From Pleodorina starrii (Eukaryota; Chlorophyta; Chlorophyceae; Chlamydomonadales; Volvocaceae), in assembly GCA_030267565.1 (NCBI GenBank), contig BRXU01000011.1, forward strand, positions 3,090,501-3,154,500: 64,000 bases of DNA, written 5' to 3'. The translations under genes and the position numbers were made by a program. Below the pieces are notes generated by a model. It made no database searches. It worked only from the letters and a program-made list of their open reading frames with translations, and was not told the origin of the DNA. Of the stretch, positions 22,201-34,132 are shown piece by piece (position 1 is the first letter of the stretch; each line of letters begins with the position of its first letter).

Positions 22201-25200
22201 TGGCAACCCCGCCGAACCCGATCCGGTGCAGAGGTCTGGTGCAGTGGGCGCATTCCCGCCGCCCGAAGCTCGCTGCCCCCCGCCCCACATCTCGCCTCCA
22301 TGCTTGCCCCCGACCCCGACTCCCGATCTCGATTCCCAACCAGTAACGGCTCTGCACTTGACTCTTAATCCCCGGCCCCGGCCCCGGCCCCGTGTCCGCC
22401 CGAATCGATTTTGGAATCTGATGTGACCCCCAGGCACCGGCAAGGTGGTCCTGACCGCCCGCCTCAAGCACCACAATCGACCCGTCTTCACGCTGCATGC
22501 GATGGCGGTGCCGCCGGAAGCCTCCGCCAGCCGCCGTACACTGACGGCGGCGGACACCGCCTCCGCCGCCTCCGCCGGCGCGGCTCCCCCGCAGCTGCAA
22601 GACGCCGGGGCGCCCCCGGCGCCTCCCTCAGCCCTCCCGGACGAAACCACAGCCGGGAACGGCGATGGACTGCCGGAGCGACAGCAGCAGCTCCAACCCG
22701 GCGGCGGGGAGGAAGGGCCGGAGGCGGCTCCCGGAGGCGTGGTCTCCGCCTCCGCCGCCTCCGCCGCGGCCTGCGGGCGGGCTCCGCCTGCTGCGCCCCG
22801 CCGCCTCCGCATCCGCCTGGTGACCAGCTCCCAGGACCGCAGCCTCGTGGTGACGGAGCTGGATCTGGAGCAGCCCAAGGCGGCAGCCAACACGCTGGCC
22901 GGCAGCCAGGGCGGCGGCGGTTCCAACACCAGCAGCAGCAACAACAGGAGCGGCAGCAGCGGTGCGGGTCAGGACAAGGATGAGGACCGCGTCACCGTGG
23001 GGGGCCCCAACGGGGAGCGGAGGGGCGCCGGGGGCGCGGGCGTGGATGCCGACGAGGCGAGGGGCGCGGGTTGCAATGGAAGCTCCGAGTCCTGTGGAGG
23101 CGCGGCGCTGGGAGCCAGCGGCGGTGACGGTGACGGCGGCGGTGACGGCGGCGATGACGGTGGTGGTGGCGGTGGCGGTGCACTCTTCGGTCAGACCGAC
23201 GCCGTTCAGGACGCCCCGGAGAAGGAGGCGGAGAAGGAGGCGGAGAAGGTAAAGGAGGCGGAGAAGGAGGCCGAGGTGGGCCTTTCTGAGCCGGCACAGG
23301 ATCCGGAGCCGGCGGGACGTGCTGCGGGGCGCGCGGACAACGCCTCGAGCTGGCGGCAGCGGCCGCCGCCGCCCCAGCAGCAGCAGCAGCAGCCCCAGCA
23401 GGCGCGGCGGGAGCATGGCGCGGAGGGTGCAGCGCCCACCGGCGAGTCTATGGCGGGGCAGGAGGGGCGCCCGGTGGGCCCCGTGCTGCCCCGCGGCGGG
23501 AGCGTGTGGTGGCGGCTGCTGGGACTGGGCGGCTACCCGCATGCAGTGCAGGTGGGAGGTGAGCAGGGGGGGAGGGGAGGCAAGGCAACAGCGGCGGCGG
23601 GAGCGGAAGCGGGTCGTGGGGCGTCGGGTGTCGGGCGTGGGGGTGTGCGGAGGGGTTGGCAGCCGCGAACACGGCACCGTAGCCGGGAGAGAACAAGACC
23701 AGGCGCACGTGAGTCGACCATTGGGGTCGAAGTCGGGAAAGCTGTCCTCACCCGACCGCGAGGCGGTGACTGTTTCAGACGACTTGCCCACATCCTTCGG
23801 CTTCTGGGTCCGTTCGCTAACGCCGTCTCCGTCTCCGCTGCGGTATTTTCTTTTTTCCCCCGACAACGGCCACCCAGCTGCTCACACGTCCCCTTTCACC
23901 CGCCAATCCCCCGCCCCCGTTTTACCGCCTCACCCCCACCTCAATTCTTACCACCCTTGGCCCCCGCCCCTTCGCCGCGCGGCTTTTCTCTCTCTTACCC
24001 CGCCTGCCCCCTCGCCCGCGCGCCCGCCGCACCAGGCCGCTACCCGGGCACGCTGGCGGTGGGCTGCGGCGACCGCACACTGCGCACCGTCGGGGTGACC
24101 CCTAGGTCACTCGCCGCCAGGCGCCAACCGCCCAACACACAACTGCCGTCTCAGCCGCGACCGGCACCCGCAGATGCCGCAGCAGCAGCACCACCAACAG
24201 CGGAACCCGCAGGAGCAGCACCCTTGGCAGCAGCAGCAGCAGCAGCAGCGGCACCACCACCAGCAGCAGGGTCAGCGGCAGCGGCCGGTGCAGCGCCCAC
24301 TCAAGCGCAAGGGGAGGGGCAGCAGCAACAACAGGAGCAAGACACGGAGGTCAATAACGGTGTGACATCAACCTCAGTGGCGCGCGTTCCGACCAACGGC
24401 GACGATGGCGCTGTCAGCGGCAGCGAGGACGCCGAGCAGTTGGGCGGCAGCAGCAGCAGCGTGACCCATGGGTCGGTGAGGAGCCCGGCGCCGTCGACAG
24501 CGGGCAGCGGCCGCAGCAGGCGAGGCCGTGGGACAGCAGCAGCAGCAGCAGCAGGAGGAGGAGGAGGAGATGGGGCAGAAGGCAGCGGCGTGGGTCCCGA
24601 GGGTTCGTGGCCGAGCGCCCTGCTGTGGAAGGACATCCGTGACCAGGTGGGCATCGGCGGGCATGGGTGGGAAAGAACGAGGATTCGGCAGCAAAGTAAC
24701 CGACTGAGAGGCGACCCGGGCGAACGGACTGTACGCTACTCATCAACCGCACCTGTAACCTAACGACGTCGGTGGGTCGGTGGGTCGGTGGGCCGCGTCA
24801 GGACTTCGCAGTGCCGGACAATCCCGATGACGCACTTGCCTCTTTCCCCCCCATCCCGAACGTACGGACGCAGGTGGTCCAGGTGGCATGGCACCCAGGG
24901 GACTCGCGTAAGTGGCGCTGGGGGGGAGGGGGGGCAGCGTGGGGCTCGGGTTGGGGCTGAGGCGCGGGGCCCGGTCTCAGGCAGGCTGGGGGAATGGCTC
25001 CGAGGGCTGGGCCGTGCGGCTTGACAGGGTTGGGGTGCACGGCATGCGGAAAAACAGGCGCCGGTGGCCGGGCTGCCTGTGGCCCCCTGGCGCCCCTGCC
25101 TCAACACATCCTGTGCTGCGCTCTGTGCTGCGATGTGTGTTCGCGTTCGACCTGGCTTCGCATGTTCCCTGCCCCCGCATATTCCTTGATACCGGTACCT

Positions 25201-28200
25201 CGCCCTGCCTGACCCTACCTCTTCTCGATTCGCCTGGCTGTTCTCTGACCTCCCTCGCTTCCCCTCGCATCACCCGGCTTCGCCTCGCGTCGCCTTGCCC
25301 GATCAGGCTACCTGGCGTTCGGGTGCGCCGACGGCAGCGTGGGGGTGATGGACGTCCGCAGCCAGCTCTCCCGGGTGTTCGCAGTGCGACACGCGGGACC
25401 TGTGACGCAACTGGCGTGGATGCCGGCCACGGCGACGGCGACGGCGGCGGGCCCGCTGATGCCGGCTGCGGCGGCAGCGCCGCCAGGCGCCTCTTCGGGC
25501 TCCGCAGCGGGACCCGGCGGCGGCGCCGGGCGCAAGCAAACGCGCCAGCAACCGCGCGGGGCTGCCCAAGCGAAGGACCGACCCGTGGGTCAGCAGCACC
25601 AGAGCCAGCACCAGGGCCAGGGCCAGAGTCCCGAGCACAAACACCAGACACAGACGTCAGCGGGACAGGGACAGGAACGTGCTGGGGGCAGGTCCGGCGC
25701 AGATGCACACGCACACGCTCACACTTGCAGCACAGCCGTTGAGGAGGCGAAGAAGGAGGAGGCGAGGGCCGTGCAGCCACCACCGCCGCCGCCGCCATCA
25801 CCGCCATCGCAGCTCCAGCCGTGTCCGAGGAGCCAGCAGGAGGCTGCAGATGCGCACCTACCCGCCTCCGCACCGGACCCACCACCTCCTCCCCCGCCGC
25901 CCCCGCCGCCGCCTCCGTCTCCGCCGCTGCCGCCGCCCGCCTCGCCACCGCTGCCGCCTTCACTGCCGCCCTCGCCGCCCCACGACACGACGCAGACCGC
26001 GACATCACCACCGCCGCCGCTGCCGCCGCCAGCACCATCAGCAGACGCGCCACCGGCACCGGCGGAGCCGGCACTGGCGGTGGCGGAGCCGCCGCCGCCC
26101 CCGCCGCCTGTTCCTGCTCCGGTGGAGTCTGGACCCGGGCCGGCACAGCCTCAACGGATCTCGTGGAGTGCGGCGCGAGCAGCGCACCGTCAGGGCCAAG
26201 GCCAGGGTCAGGGCCAGGGCCTATCTGGCGCCAGCGGCAGCGGCAGTGCCCCGAATGGGGAGCTTCCGGGAGGCGGCGGCGGCGCCGGGCATCAACCGTC
26301 GTTTGCGGTCAGCCGCGGCCCCTCGGCGGCGGCGGGCGCGGGCTTCCGGGGCGGCCGGGGGCGGTCGGGCGCGGGAGCGGCGCGCGGCGGTGGCGGCGGC
26401 GGTCGCAGCGGCGAGCGGCGAGGTGATGGTGATCTGCGCAGAACAGCCGATGTGCTGCCGGGGGGGCAGCCGGAGGAGGATTGCGGGGGGCCCGCGGCGC
26501 CGGCGGCGATGGCCCCGGGCGCTGCGGAAGCCCCAGACGAGCCCAATCCCGACAGCCATGCCGGGGCAGAGGCAGAGGCAGGGCAGGAGGCTGCCCCGGC
26601 GGGTGCGGCACCAGCGCCTGCAGGGCACCCGCCGCCGCCGCCGCTGCCGCCTCAGCAGCGCAGTCGCGGAGATGGCGGAAGAAGGAGTGGCGGGAAGGGC
26701 GGCGGCACCACGGCAGCAGCGGATGCGTCCTTCGCCTCCTCCGCCTCCGCCTCTGCTGCCCCGGCCGCCTCGTGCTGCTACCACTTCCTGCTGAGCTGCG
26801 GTGGGGAGGGCAGGCTGCTGCGGTGGTCCGGCCCCTGCCTGGACCCCCACGCCGCGGAGCCGGGACTGGCCCCCTCCATGGTGACTGCCAAGCCCGTTGA
26901 CGTGAGTCGCCGCGTGCGTGCGTGCGTGGGTGCGTGCGTGCGTTTCTGCCGGTGTGAGCAGGGTTGGGGGTTGATGGAGTTGAGATCGCAGCGGTGGGAC
27001 GGAGGCGACGTTAGCGAGCGAGTCCGCAACCCAGGACCCAGGACCCAGGGGTGGGGTCCGCGGGGGCGGCGGCGATGGTGCCGGGTGGGGGTCGGCGAGG
27101 CGCAGGGGGCAGGTACTGTTGTTGTGGGTGCTGCTGTAACGGCGGTGGGGGAGGACCGTCGTTGTCGGGGCGCTCATCGCCCGGCTCGCCTTCACGGCCT
27201 CAGGGCTGACAGCGTCCGCCAACGGCCAGCATCGGCGGCCACTACTACCTCATGCCCTGGTCTGGCCCCACGTTCCTGCTCTGGCCTGACCTCCTCATTC
27301 TGCCCCGCCCCCCTCGCAGGTGGGAGCCCAGCTGGAAACCCTCGCCGCCCAAGCACTGGAGGCCACTGCCGGGCCGTCCGGAGGGCCAACAATGCCCGCG
27401 GCCCCAAACCCCATCACCACCACAGCAGAAGCAGCCGAAGCAGCAGCCGCTACTGCCGCCCCGGCAGGAGCTCCGACGCGCACTCGGTCTCACAGCCACG
27501 CCCACGCACAGCCGCAAGCGCACCGGCATCATCATCAGCAGCAGCATCAGCATGCCGCCGGCCACCACCGACAGCAGGCTGGCGGAGTCGGTGGCGGCGG
27601 CGGCGGCGGCGGAGGCGTGGGTCTGGCTGTGGCGACCATGGCGGTTCACCCGCGGCGGGGCTGGCTGGCCGTTGCAGTGAGCGGAGGTGGCGGCAGCGGT
27701 GGAGCCGGGGGAGCTGGGGGCCGCGGAGGCATGGGAAGCGGCGGCCTTATTCTCGTGGTGGAGCAGCCGCAGCAGCAGCAGCCGCAAGCACTGCAGCCGG
27801 CGCCGCAGCTCGGTGCAGGACTTGCGGGAGCGAGCGGGGGCTGGCGCCTGGTGGCGGCGGGGAGCGGTGCGGGCGGGCAGGACGCCAGGTCGCTGCTGTG
27901 GAGCCACGACGAGGACGACGGCGACGACGACGAGAAGGTCGAGGACGGCGGCGACGACGGCGCCTCCTCCGCCACCGCTGGCGTCGCCGCCAGTGCTGTG
28001 GACGCCGGCTCCGCGTGCAAGGAACACCGCACGGCGGCGCTCCTGGCCGCCCTGTACGGCAAGAACTCCGTCGCCGTGTATGGCATTGTCACACCGCCGC
28101 CGCAGCAGCTCCCCCACACCAGCCCGCCGCCGGGAGGGCAGCAGCAGCAGCAGCTGGGGAACGGCGGCGTCGGCGTCGGCGGCCGCGGCGCGGCCGTGCC

Positions 28201-29569
28201 GCCGCTGCTGCTGCTGCCGTTGACGAGCTTCCAGTCCGAGGCGCGACAGTTGGTTGGGGCGTGCTGGCTGGGCCGCCGCCACTGCCGCTGGCGCTGCCTG
28301 GCCCTGGGGACCGATGACGGCAGCGTGCAGCTCTGGGCGGTGACGGCAGCGGCCGCGGCAGCGGTAACCGCAGGGCGGCGCGACTGCGCAGATGGCGGAG
28401 CCGCCGGCGACGGCGCGCTGGTGAGGGGGGACTTGACGGCGCCCGGGCTGCAAGGCGGGCTGCAAGCCACGGCTGTGCCGACGGACGCGCCGGCGGACGT
28501 GCCGGCGGCGGCGGCGGCGCTGCGCGTGCAGACGCTGGCAGCTGGCGGCCACCACGGCCACCACGATTCGATCACCTCGCTCACGGTGGTGGCGGTGCCG
28601 GCGGCGGGGCGCCAGGCGCAGCAGCGGAAGGCGCGGCAGGGCGACGGGGCGCGGCCAGGGCTGTACGACGGCGCGGCGGAGCAGGCGTGGCTGCTGTTCT
28701 CGGGCGGTCGCGACCAGAGCGTCCGGTGCTGGCGGGTGGAGGGCTGGCAGCTGGCGGCATGGGAGCTGGAGGCGGCGCGGCGATGGGCGGCGGGTGGCGG
28801 CGGCGCGGGTGCTGACGCGCAGGAAGCCGACGGCGCCGGCGGCGGCAGCGGCGGTGCTGCTGCCAAGGCGGCCGCCCGGCAGACGCGCGCGCCGGCGGTG
28901 GCGGTACCGGCTCTGTCGCCGCCACTGCCACAGGCGGCGGGGGCGGCGACGGCGCCTCCTGAATGCCAGCCTGCTGCGGAGCAGCCGCCCAGCCGCCAAG
29001 ATGAGGCGCTCCCGGGTCCTGGTCCGGATCCGGCTCTGGAACGAACGACGGCGGCTGCCGCCCCGGTGCCGCTGTCGGAGGCGACGGCGCCAGCGGTGCC
29101 GCAGCCACGGCTGCTGGAGCCGACGCCACCCAGCCGGGTCCGCAGGGGCCGCCGGCCTCCTGCGGCGGCGGCGCGGCCCCTGCTGCCATACCCTCCAGGA
29201 CTGGACCTGCACCGGCCTGAGGTGGCGGCGGCGGCGCACCGGCTCATCCTCCAGCTGGCGGAGGCGATGTACCCCGCGCCGGCGCCCGCCTCTGGATTCG
29301 GAGGCGCAGGGGACGCTGCCGGCGTGGGCTCCAAGCACCCCTCGCCTCCAGGCAGCTACCATGACGCGGCTGCAGCCGAAGCGGAGGCGGAGGCCGAGGC
29401 GGCGGCGGCGGAGGCGGAGCGCCATTGCTGCGGCTTGTTGGATGCGGCGGAGCGGCGGCGCCTGGCGGCGCATCTGCTGCACGACATGGCGATAGTACGG
29501 CAGCTGGAGCAAGAGGAGCCGCTGCCGCCGCTGGTGGCGGAAGCGGAGCCGAGGCCGCAGGGGTCGGCG

Positions 29570-29600
<31 letters not shown>

Positions 29601-29950
29601 GCGGTCTTCCCGTGGAGCTGGGCTTCGTGGCGGCGATGTGGGAGGGCGACGTGGGCGGGGCGCTGGCGCTGGCGGCGGCGGCGGAGGGCATGCTGAGCGC
29701 GGACGTGGTGGCGCTGGCGGCGGCGGGTGGTGGCGCCGCGTGGGAGGCGGCGGCGCGGCTCTACGCGGCGCGCATGGAGGCGGCGGGCTGCGCGGCGGAG
29801 GCGGCGCTGGCGCTGGTGGCGCTTGGGGATGCGGGCGGCGCGGCGGGGGTGTACCGGCGGGCGGGCATGGAGTGGGAGGCGGAGGTGGTGGCGGCGGGGG
29901 CTAGGGGGGATAGGGTGGTGGAGGGTTTGACTGGGGGCAGGGGTGAGTGA
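19239..29950 (+). CDS. GEMIN5: Gemin5-like WD40 protein, very large with low-complexity insertions
   Basis: Ten exons assemble in phase to about 2,425 aa: 19239-19279, 19535-19663 (or 19672), 20275-20436, 20909-21563, 21843-22137, 22434-23558, 24036-24646, 24874-24907, 25307-26901 and 27320-29950. Gemin5 binds snRNAs through tandem N-terminal WD40 propellers and delivers them to the SMN complex. The N-terminus PPSPNWFCS mirrors the animal PPSPNWYC. WD-like blades include LVAAGCEDGSLRCWDW, WLLSSGEDGLAKVWSF, TLAVGCGDRTLR, VVQVAWHPGDSRYLAFGCAD and FLLSCGGEGRLLRW, in the animal order. Residues near 2,310-2,420 (FVAAMWEGDVGGALALA) resemble the helical region after the propellers (LMLWKGDLKGVLQTA), after which the protein stops, lacking the animal C-terminal third. 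Length exceeds human (1,508 aa) because of poly-Gly, poly-Ala, poly-Gln and poly-Pro inserts. Orthology needs a search. Confidence 0.72.
19644..19931. repeat. Three perfect-looking 96-bp tandem copies across the end of Gemin5-like exon 2
   Basis: Unit copies begin at 19644, 19740 and 19836, each opening CTGTCCTGCGGCACCTGC. Each unit also holds an internal direct repeat of GGTCGGGACATGCC. The first copy overlaps the last codons of exon 2 and its candidate splice donors. Because 96 is a multiple of 3, donors in all copies have the same phase. The copies look identical by eye, implying a recent event or ongoing homogenisation. Confidence 0.9.
25867..26130 (+). repeat. Proline-codon-rich low-complexity tract in Gemin5-like exon 9
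   Basis: A run of mostly CCG/CCC/CCT codons encodes a nearly continuous polyproline segment with interspersed Ser and Ala. It lies between recognisable WD40 blades, so it is probably a surface loop insertion, not a structured part of the propeller. Confidence 0.8.
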
Positions 29951-30168
29951 GGAGCCCGATATGGGGACGCAGGGCAGGAGCTTCACTGGTTCCAGTGATT
30001 CCTGGGTTCGTTCGTTCCTGCCCGGGTGGCTCGTGCTGCTGAGCCCGGTTGCGCGCTTTCGTTCGCGCTGATCGCATCCGCTGCAGTGCACAACCAGCTG
30101 GACCCGCTGGCCTGGCGCTCCACCTGGCTCTACCCTCCAAAATACCCTTGGGTGTCTCTGGAACCCAC

Positions 30169-30183
30169 TGTAACCTGCTGTAA
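30169..30183 (+). terminator. Paired TGTAA polyadenylation signals, Gemin5-like
   Basis: Two TGTAA motifs (30169-30173 and 30179-30183) lie about 220 nt after the stop codon at 29950. They support the reading that no further exon follows. Confidence 0.6.
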
Positions 30184-31247
30184 CCGCTACGACTACAGCT
30201 GATTTGATACCTTGCCGCGACAAACGAGCACTCATTTACCAATAAGATGTTTCCACCCAAGTCGGATGGAAAATCTAATTTATCAGGACGCGTGTTGCGA
30301 GCATTTGCTACTGCAAGGCAATTCCCAGCCAAATTTAGGATAATCCTTCCATACCTACTTATTATAAATCCATGAACGCGTGTCCACCATGTCGTAGGCA
30401 GATGTGCAGAGGCTCTTGCTTGCTTGCACCGACAGACCGACTTGCACCCCATGGGATGCCGTACATCGCTCGACATTCATGGTACCAATCTTTGCACGAT
30501 TGACTCTTGCTGTGCATAATTTGAATCCTATACATTCACGCGGGCACACCGCACATATGCCTTCCTGAGACTCGTACGCAACGTCTGTTGATCGCATTAT
30601 CACGCTCGCGAAACCAGCGCTAGCTTGGGCATGGCCTAATTCAGATGGGTTGGACCAGATTCTTTTCGGTTGCCGGGGCTTCATTTATCGTAACGGTACC
30701 TGATACGCTCTTGACAGTAGCAATCAGACCTTGTCTTGCATGGAGCTGGCCACACGTCGGGCGTCTTGACGCGCAGGGGCTTCGCGCCGACGTTTCAACC
30801 ATCAAGCACGGTCGTGAGGTTATGCTCACGGTGGGAGGCATCCTACTCGTACTGGTAAGGGACGTCCGCCTGCCCTGCACCCTACCCCCACCCCCCCGGA
30901 CGGCCCAAGCAAGCCACTGCAACGGCTCGTCGCGGTTGCGCGCAGGCAGTCCTCTCCTACGGCAACTCAGAGACGCCTGCAAAGCGCCGGGCCGCGGATG
31001 GCGGTGTGAAGCAGCAGTGAACCCGACAGAAACAGCGTGGAGCACCCGTTTCGGCCAGCAGCTATCTCGGAGCCCCTTGCCCCCATTGCCTCCTACAGCA
31101 GACATCTCAACCTAGAAACCCACCGCCCACAACCCACCTCTAGGCGACGGCGGCAGCAACAGCTCTGCTGCTGCTGCCCTCTACTTCACAGCAGCCCTTG
31201 TAGTCCACTGTGAAACATTCTACTGCATTCACAGCAGCAGCAGCAGC
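30184..31247. other. Intergenic, promoter of fatty acid 2-hydroxylase; one unexplained open segment
   Basis: AT-richer sequence from 30220 to 30700, including TATAAAT at about 30363. A plus-strand open segment from 30645 ends at a good donor (GTAAGG) near 30856 and would encode about 70 residues starting MGWTRFFSVAGASF, with hydrophobic patches. I found no exon to join it to, and the hydroxylase downstream is complete without it. It may be a 5'UTR exon, a separate small gene or noise. Confidence 0.35.
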
Positions 31248-31970
31248 ATGGTTGCGTCCGAGGACAGAACTCCAGGCTCCTCCTCGCTGCCGGCCATCGA
31301 CCGCTCCAAGCCGGTCGTGGCGCAGGTGGGGTCGCTGGGGGAGGCCTACTGGACCTGGGTCCACGAGCCGGAGCCGGGCCAGCCGCGCTTCTTCGGCAGC
31401 GGCCTGGTGGAGTCGTGCTCCAAGACGCCCTGGTGGGTGGTGCCGCTGCTGTGGCTGCCGCTCTTCACCTACTGCCTCGCCGCATCGGTGGCCTGGCACG
31501 CCACGCCGCCCGCCGCCGCGGCCTCCCTGGCGCTGCTGGGCGTGCTGGGCTGGCAGCTGCTGGAGTACCTCATACACCGCTTCGTCTTCCACGCTGAGCT
31601 TAACTCCCGCCTGGGCATCACCTTCCACTTCCTATTCCACGGCTGCCACCACAAGTACCCGATGGACAAGCTGCGACTGGTGTTCCCGCCCGTGCCCGCC
31701 GCCGTGGTCGTGGCGGCGGTGTACGGCAGCCTGGTGGCGAGTCTGCCGTACGGCGCGGCGCTGGCGACGTTCGCTGGCATGGGCTACGGCTACGTGGCGT
31801 ACGACTGCGTGCACTATGCCGTACACCACGTGCCCAGCAGCGCGCTGCCGGGGCCGCTGCTGCGCGACCTCAAGCGCCGCCACATGAACCATCACTACAG
31901 GGACCATAGCAAGGGCTACGGCATCAGCTCGGTGCTGTTTGACATCCTGCTGTGCACGCAGTCGGCGTGA
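31248..31970 (+). CDS. FAH: Fatty acid 2-hydroxylase (sphingolipid alpha-hydroxylase)
   Basis: This ER membrane di-iron enzyme hydroxylates C-2 of very-long-chain N-acyl groups of sphingolipids. It is a single exon of 240 aa, unusual among these intron-rich neighbours. The N-terminus KPVVAQVGSLGEAYWTWVHE and PRFFGSG match plant FAH1/FAH2, which also lack the fused cytochrome b5 domain of yeast Scs7 and animal FA2H. The histidine clusters that bind iron are present: H110/H115 (HRFVFH), H127/H131/H134/H135 (HFLFHGCHH), H189/H193/H194 (HYAVHH) and H212/H215/H216/H220 (HMNHHYRDH). Hydrophobic spans lie around residues 62-83, 89-110, 148-165 and 167-185. HHKYPMDKLRLVFPP is a further family signature. 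A separate cytochrome b5 should be the electron donor, as in plants. Confidence 0.94.
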   Translation: MVASEDRTPGSSSLPAIDRSKPVVAQVGSLGEAYWTWVHEPEPGQPRFFGSGLVESCSKTPWWVVPLLWLPLFTYCLAASVAWHATPPAAAASLALLGVLGWQLLEYLIHRFVFHAELNSRLGITFHFLFHGCHHKYPMDKLRLVFPPVPAAVVVAAVYGSLVASLPYGAALATFAGMGYGYVAYDCVHYAVHHVPSSALPGPLLRDLKRRHMNHHYRDHSKGYGISSVLFDILLCTQSA

Positions 31971-32205
31971 GGGAGCGAGGGGCATCGAGGCGAGGCGAGG
32001 CGGGCGCGTGAAGAGGGGCGGGCGTGGCGATGGACGGTGGGGCGGCGGACGGAGGAGCGCGGCGTTGGTGCGCTGAAGGTGACGTGAGGTTAATCTTGAC
32101 GGTGACGGTGACGGTGCTTGTTCGCGCGTTGACAGCCGGGGTGGGTGAGCCGGGGTGAGAGCCGGGTGGGGGCACAGAGGAACGGAACGGTGAGAGCGTC
32201 GAGCG

Positions 32206-32210
32206 TGTAA
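32206..32210 (+). terminator. TGTAA polyadenylation signal, fatty acid 2-hydroxylase
   Basis: TGTAA about 235 nt after the hydroxylase stop codon. Confidence 0.6.
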
Positions 32211-34132
32211 TCGTCATCGGATGTGGGGGTCTCATGCGAGGTTTCGTGAGGTGAGGTGTCGCAAGGGGTGAGTGGAGGGAACCTACCTACCTACCTACTT
32301 ACCGGGTGGAAGGTGGGAGGTGGGAGCCGGCCAGCCTCTTGGAGTTGTAGTTGGAGCCGGGCGCCAATGGCGTCGTGGAGATTAGGGTTTTCGGCAGCTC
32401 TGCGAGCTCCGTTGGAAATCAGATTAGTTACCGGTAGCTCTTCAGAGCCTGAGGGTGCAAACAGTCAGCCGCTTCCCGCGGGGTGGAGGGAATTCTTTCG
32501 AAGCATGACGGTTTGGTTGCATCGCAGGAGCGGGGGAAGGACCGGGTGGGGACCGCAGTGCATCAGGAAGTGTCGGAGTGCTCGAGTCGCGTGCACGAGT
32601 GCGCGTGTGTGAGGGCATCTCCCGGCGAGGGCCCCAGAGCCGCAGAGATTCTGTACCTAGCACCTTTACCAAGCCCCGAAACCTGCGTGGGAGCTTTTGT
32701 TGCGCCCCTGGGGAGCTTTCGCGGGGGGTGGTGGGATGGGTGGCAGGCATCTGCATCTGCGGGTGTGTCTCCAGTACCAGCGATCGCTTCCCGTGGTAGC
32801 GTGTGGATGTCCCAGTGGCGGCTCCAGACTCTGGAAGGGTAGAGCCAACGGACCAGCGGCTCCCAGCTGGCCCTCCGTGCGCGTGGTAGTGAAGTGCCAA
32901 TAGCGTAGCTCAGGACACGAAGAATGACTTCATGGAAGGACGCTTTCTAAATATGCCGGAGAGGAGGTGGATTGCTGTCGGTAGCCGGCCAGCCAACGAG
33001 CTCTCCCCGATATGGATATGGATAGGGAGGGAGGGATGTTTGTTCGCGCAGCGCTGTCGCGGCGAGGGCTGGTTCACGCGGCCGCATTTGCGTTTCCGGA
33101 CTCTGTGGGGAAAGGAAGGGGGCGGCGACGAGGTGGTGCGGCGGATGTCTGCCCGCGCGGCCGCGGTGGCAGGCCGGCTTGTGGATCGCCGGCGGGGCTC
33201 TGGGGTTTAGGCGCTGCTTGCTCGCTGGGATTCGGGAGTGCTGAGTAGGATGCGGATGCCGGGTCGCAAGCACTTGATTTGACTGACTTGGCTGTGTGGT
33301 TAATGACGCACCCCTCGGGAAGGCCCTCGGGCTTGCAACGGCTTGTCCCGCCGGCGGGGTAGGGGTTTGCTTTGGTGGCGTCCCCAGGGGGGCGGAGGGC
33401 CGCGGGATGGATGCAGACGTCAGGCCACGGCACGGGGTGGGATGGGTTCGTTGCTGAGAGTCGGACTGATTTTGTTGTGGCCCGGGCAACGGGCTGCCTG
33501 CAGGCCTGCCGCCCAGCCTGGCGTCCGACCTAGGGCGTGGCGCTTGTATGGGGCTACAGTACGGCTGTGTTGGCCGTATCTTGTGTTGGCGTTCGTTTGT
33601 ACTCGGAAGGAGAAGCAGCCGGCTTGTCCCCTGTGATGCAGTCGCGGGGGATCGACGTTGTGCTATCTTATTGTGGGAAGGAGGGGTAATTGCCGGAAAG
33701 AAATGTGCTGAGCTGCATACCGTCCGCGGGGGCTCGTGCGGGCCGGGCAATTGCAGCGTCAGGACGTGTAAGAAAAGCGCGTGGGCGTAGTCGAGGTTAC
33801 GCCGAGGGCAAAACATACTTCCAAGAAAAGTAAGCATTATGTTTGCCCGTGTGAGCGTTCTGTCATATTCAGGAAGAGCGCCGCGGGGATCGCCAGCGTC
33901 GCGATCAATCAGCGTACGACTTGTACTTGTAAGTTTAATGTCACTTGCTGCAAACAACCATTTTCGTTCTGTTGTCTGACCTGGATGCTATCATTGAGCA
34001 GGGCGCCGTTGCATCAACTAATCAGGCATCATTTGCAGGCGTAACTCAATCGACGCGCTCACCACGATTGCTGGGATAGTCGAGAGCCTGAGAACGACCA
34101 TAGCCAGTGCTTCGGAACAGTAAATTAGCAAC
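32211..34132. other. 1.9-kb intergenic region, no supported gene
   Basis: A minus-strand open frame covers 32947-33957, but its translation is Pro/Ser/Arg-rich with no domain or intron pattern, as expected of GC-skewed noncoding DNA. A (CCTA) microsatellite lies near 32283-32297. The last few hundred bases (33780-34130) are AT-richer and should hold the promoter of the thioredoxin-like gene. Confidence 0.4.

Noticed and set aside
27245..30235. Minus-strand open frame of 996 codons
   Set aside because: It is antisense to the last Gemin5-like exon; codon bias and GC-rich repeats leave the opposite strand open. The translation is Arg/Pro/His-rich without motifs.
32947..33957. Minus-strand 336-codon open frame in the intergenic region
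   Set aside because: Pro/Ser/Arg-rich composition, no recognisable motif, no splice signals, and no match to the exon texture of neighbouring genes.
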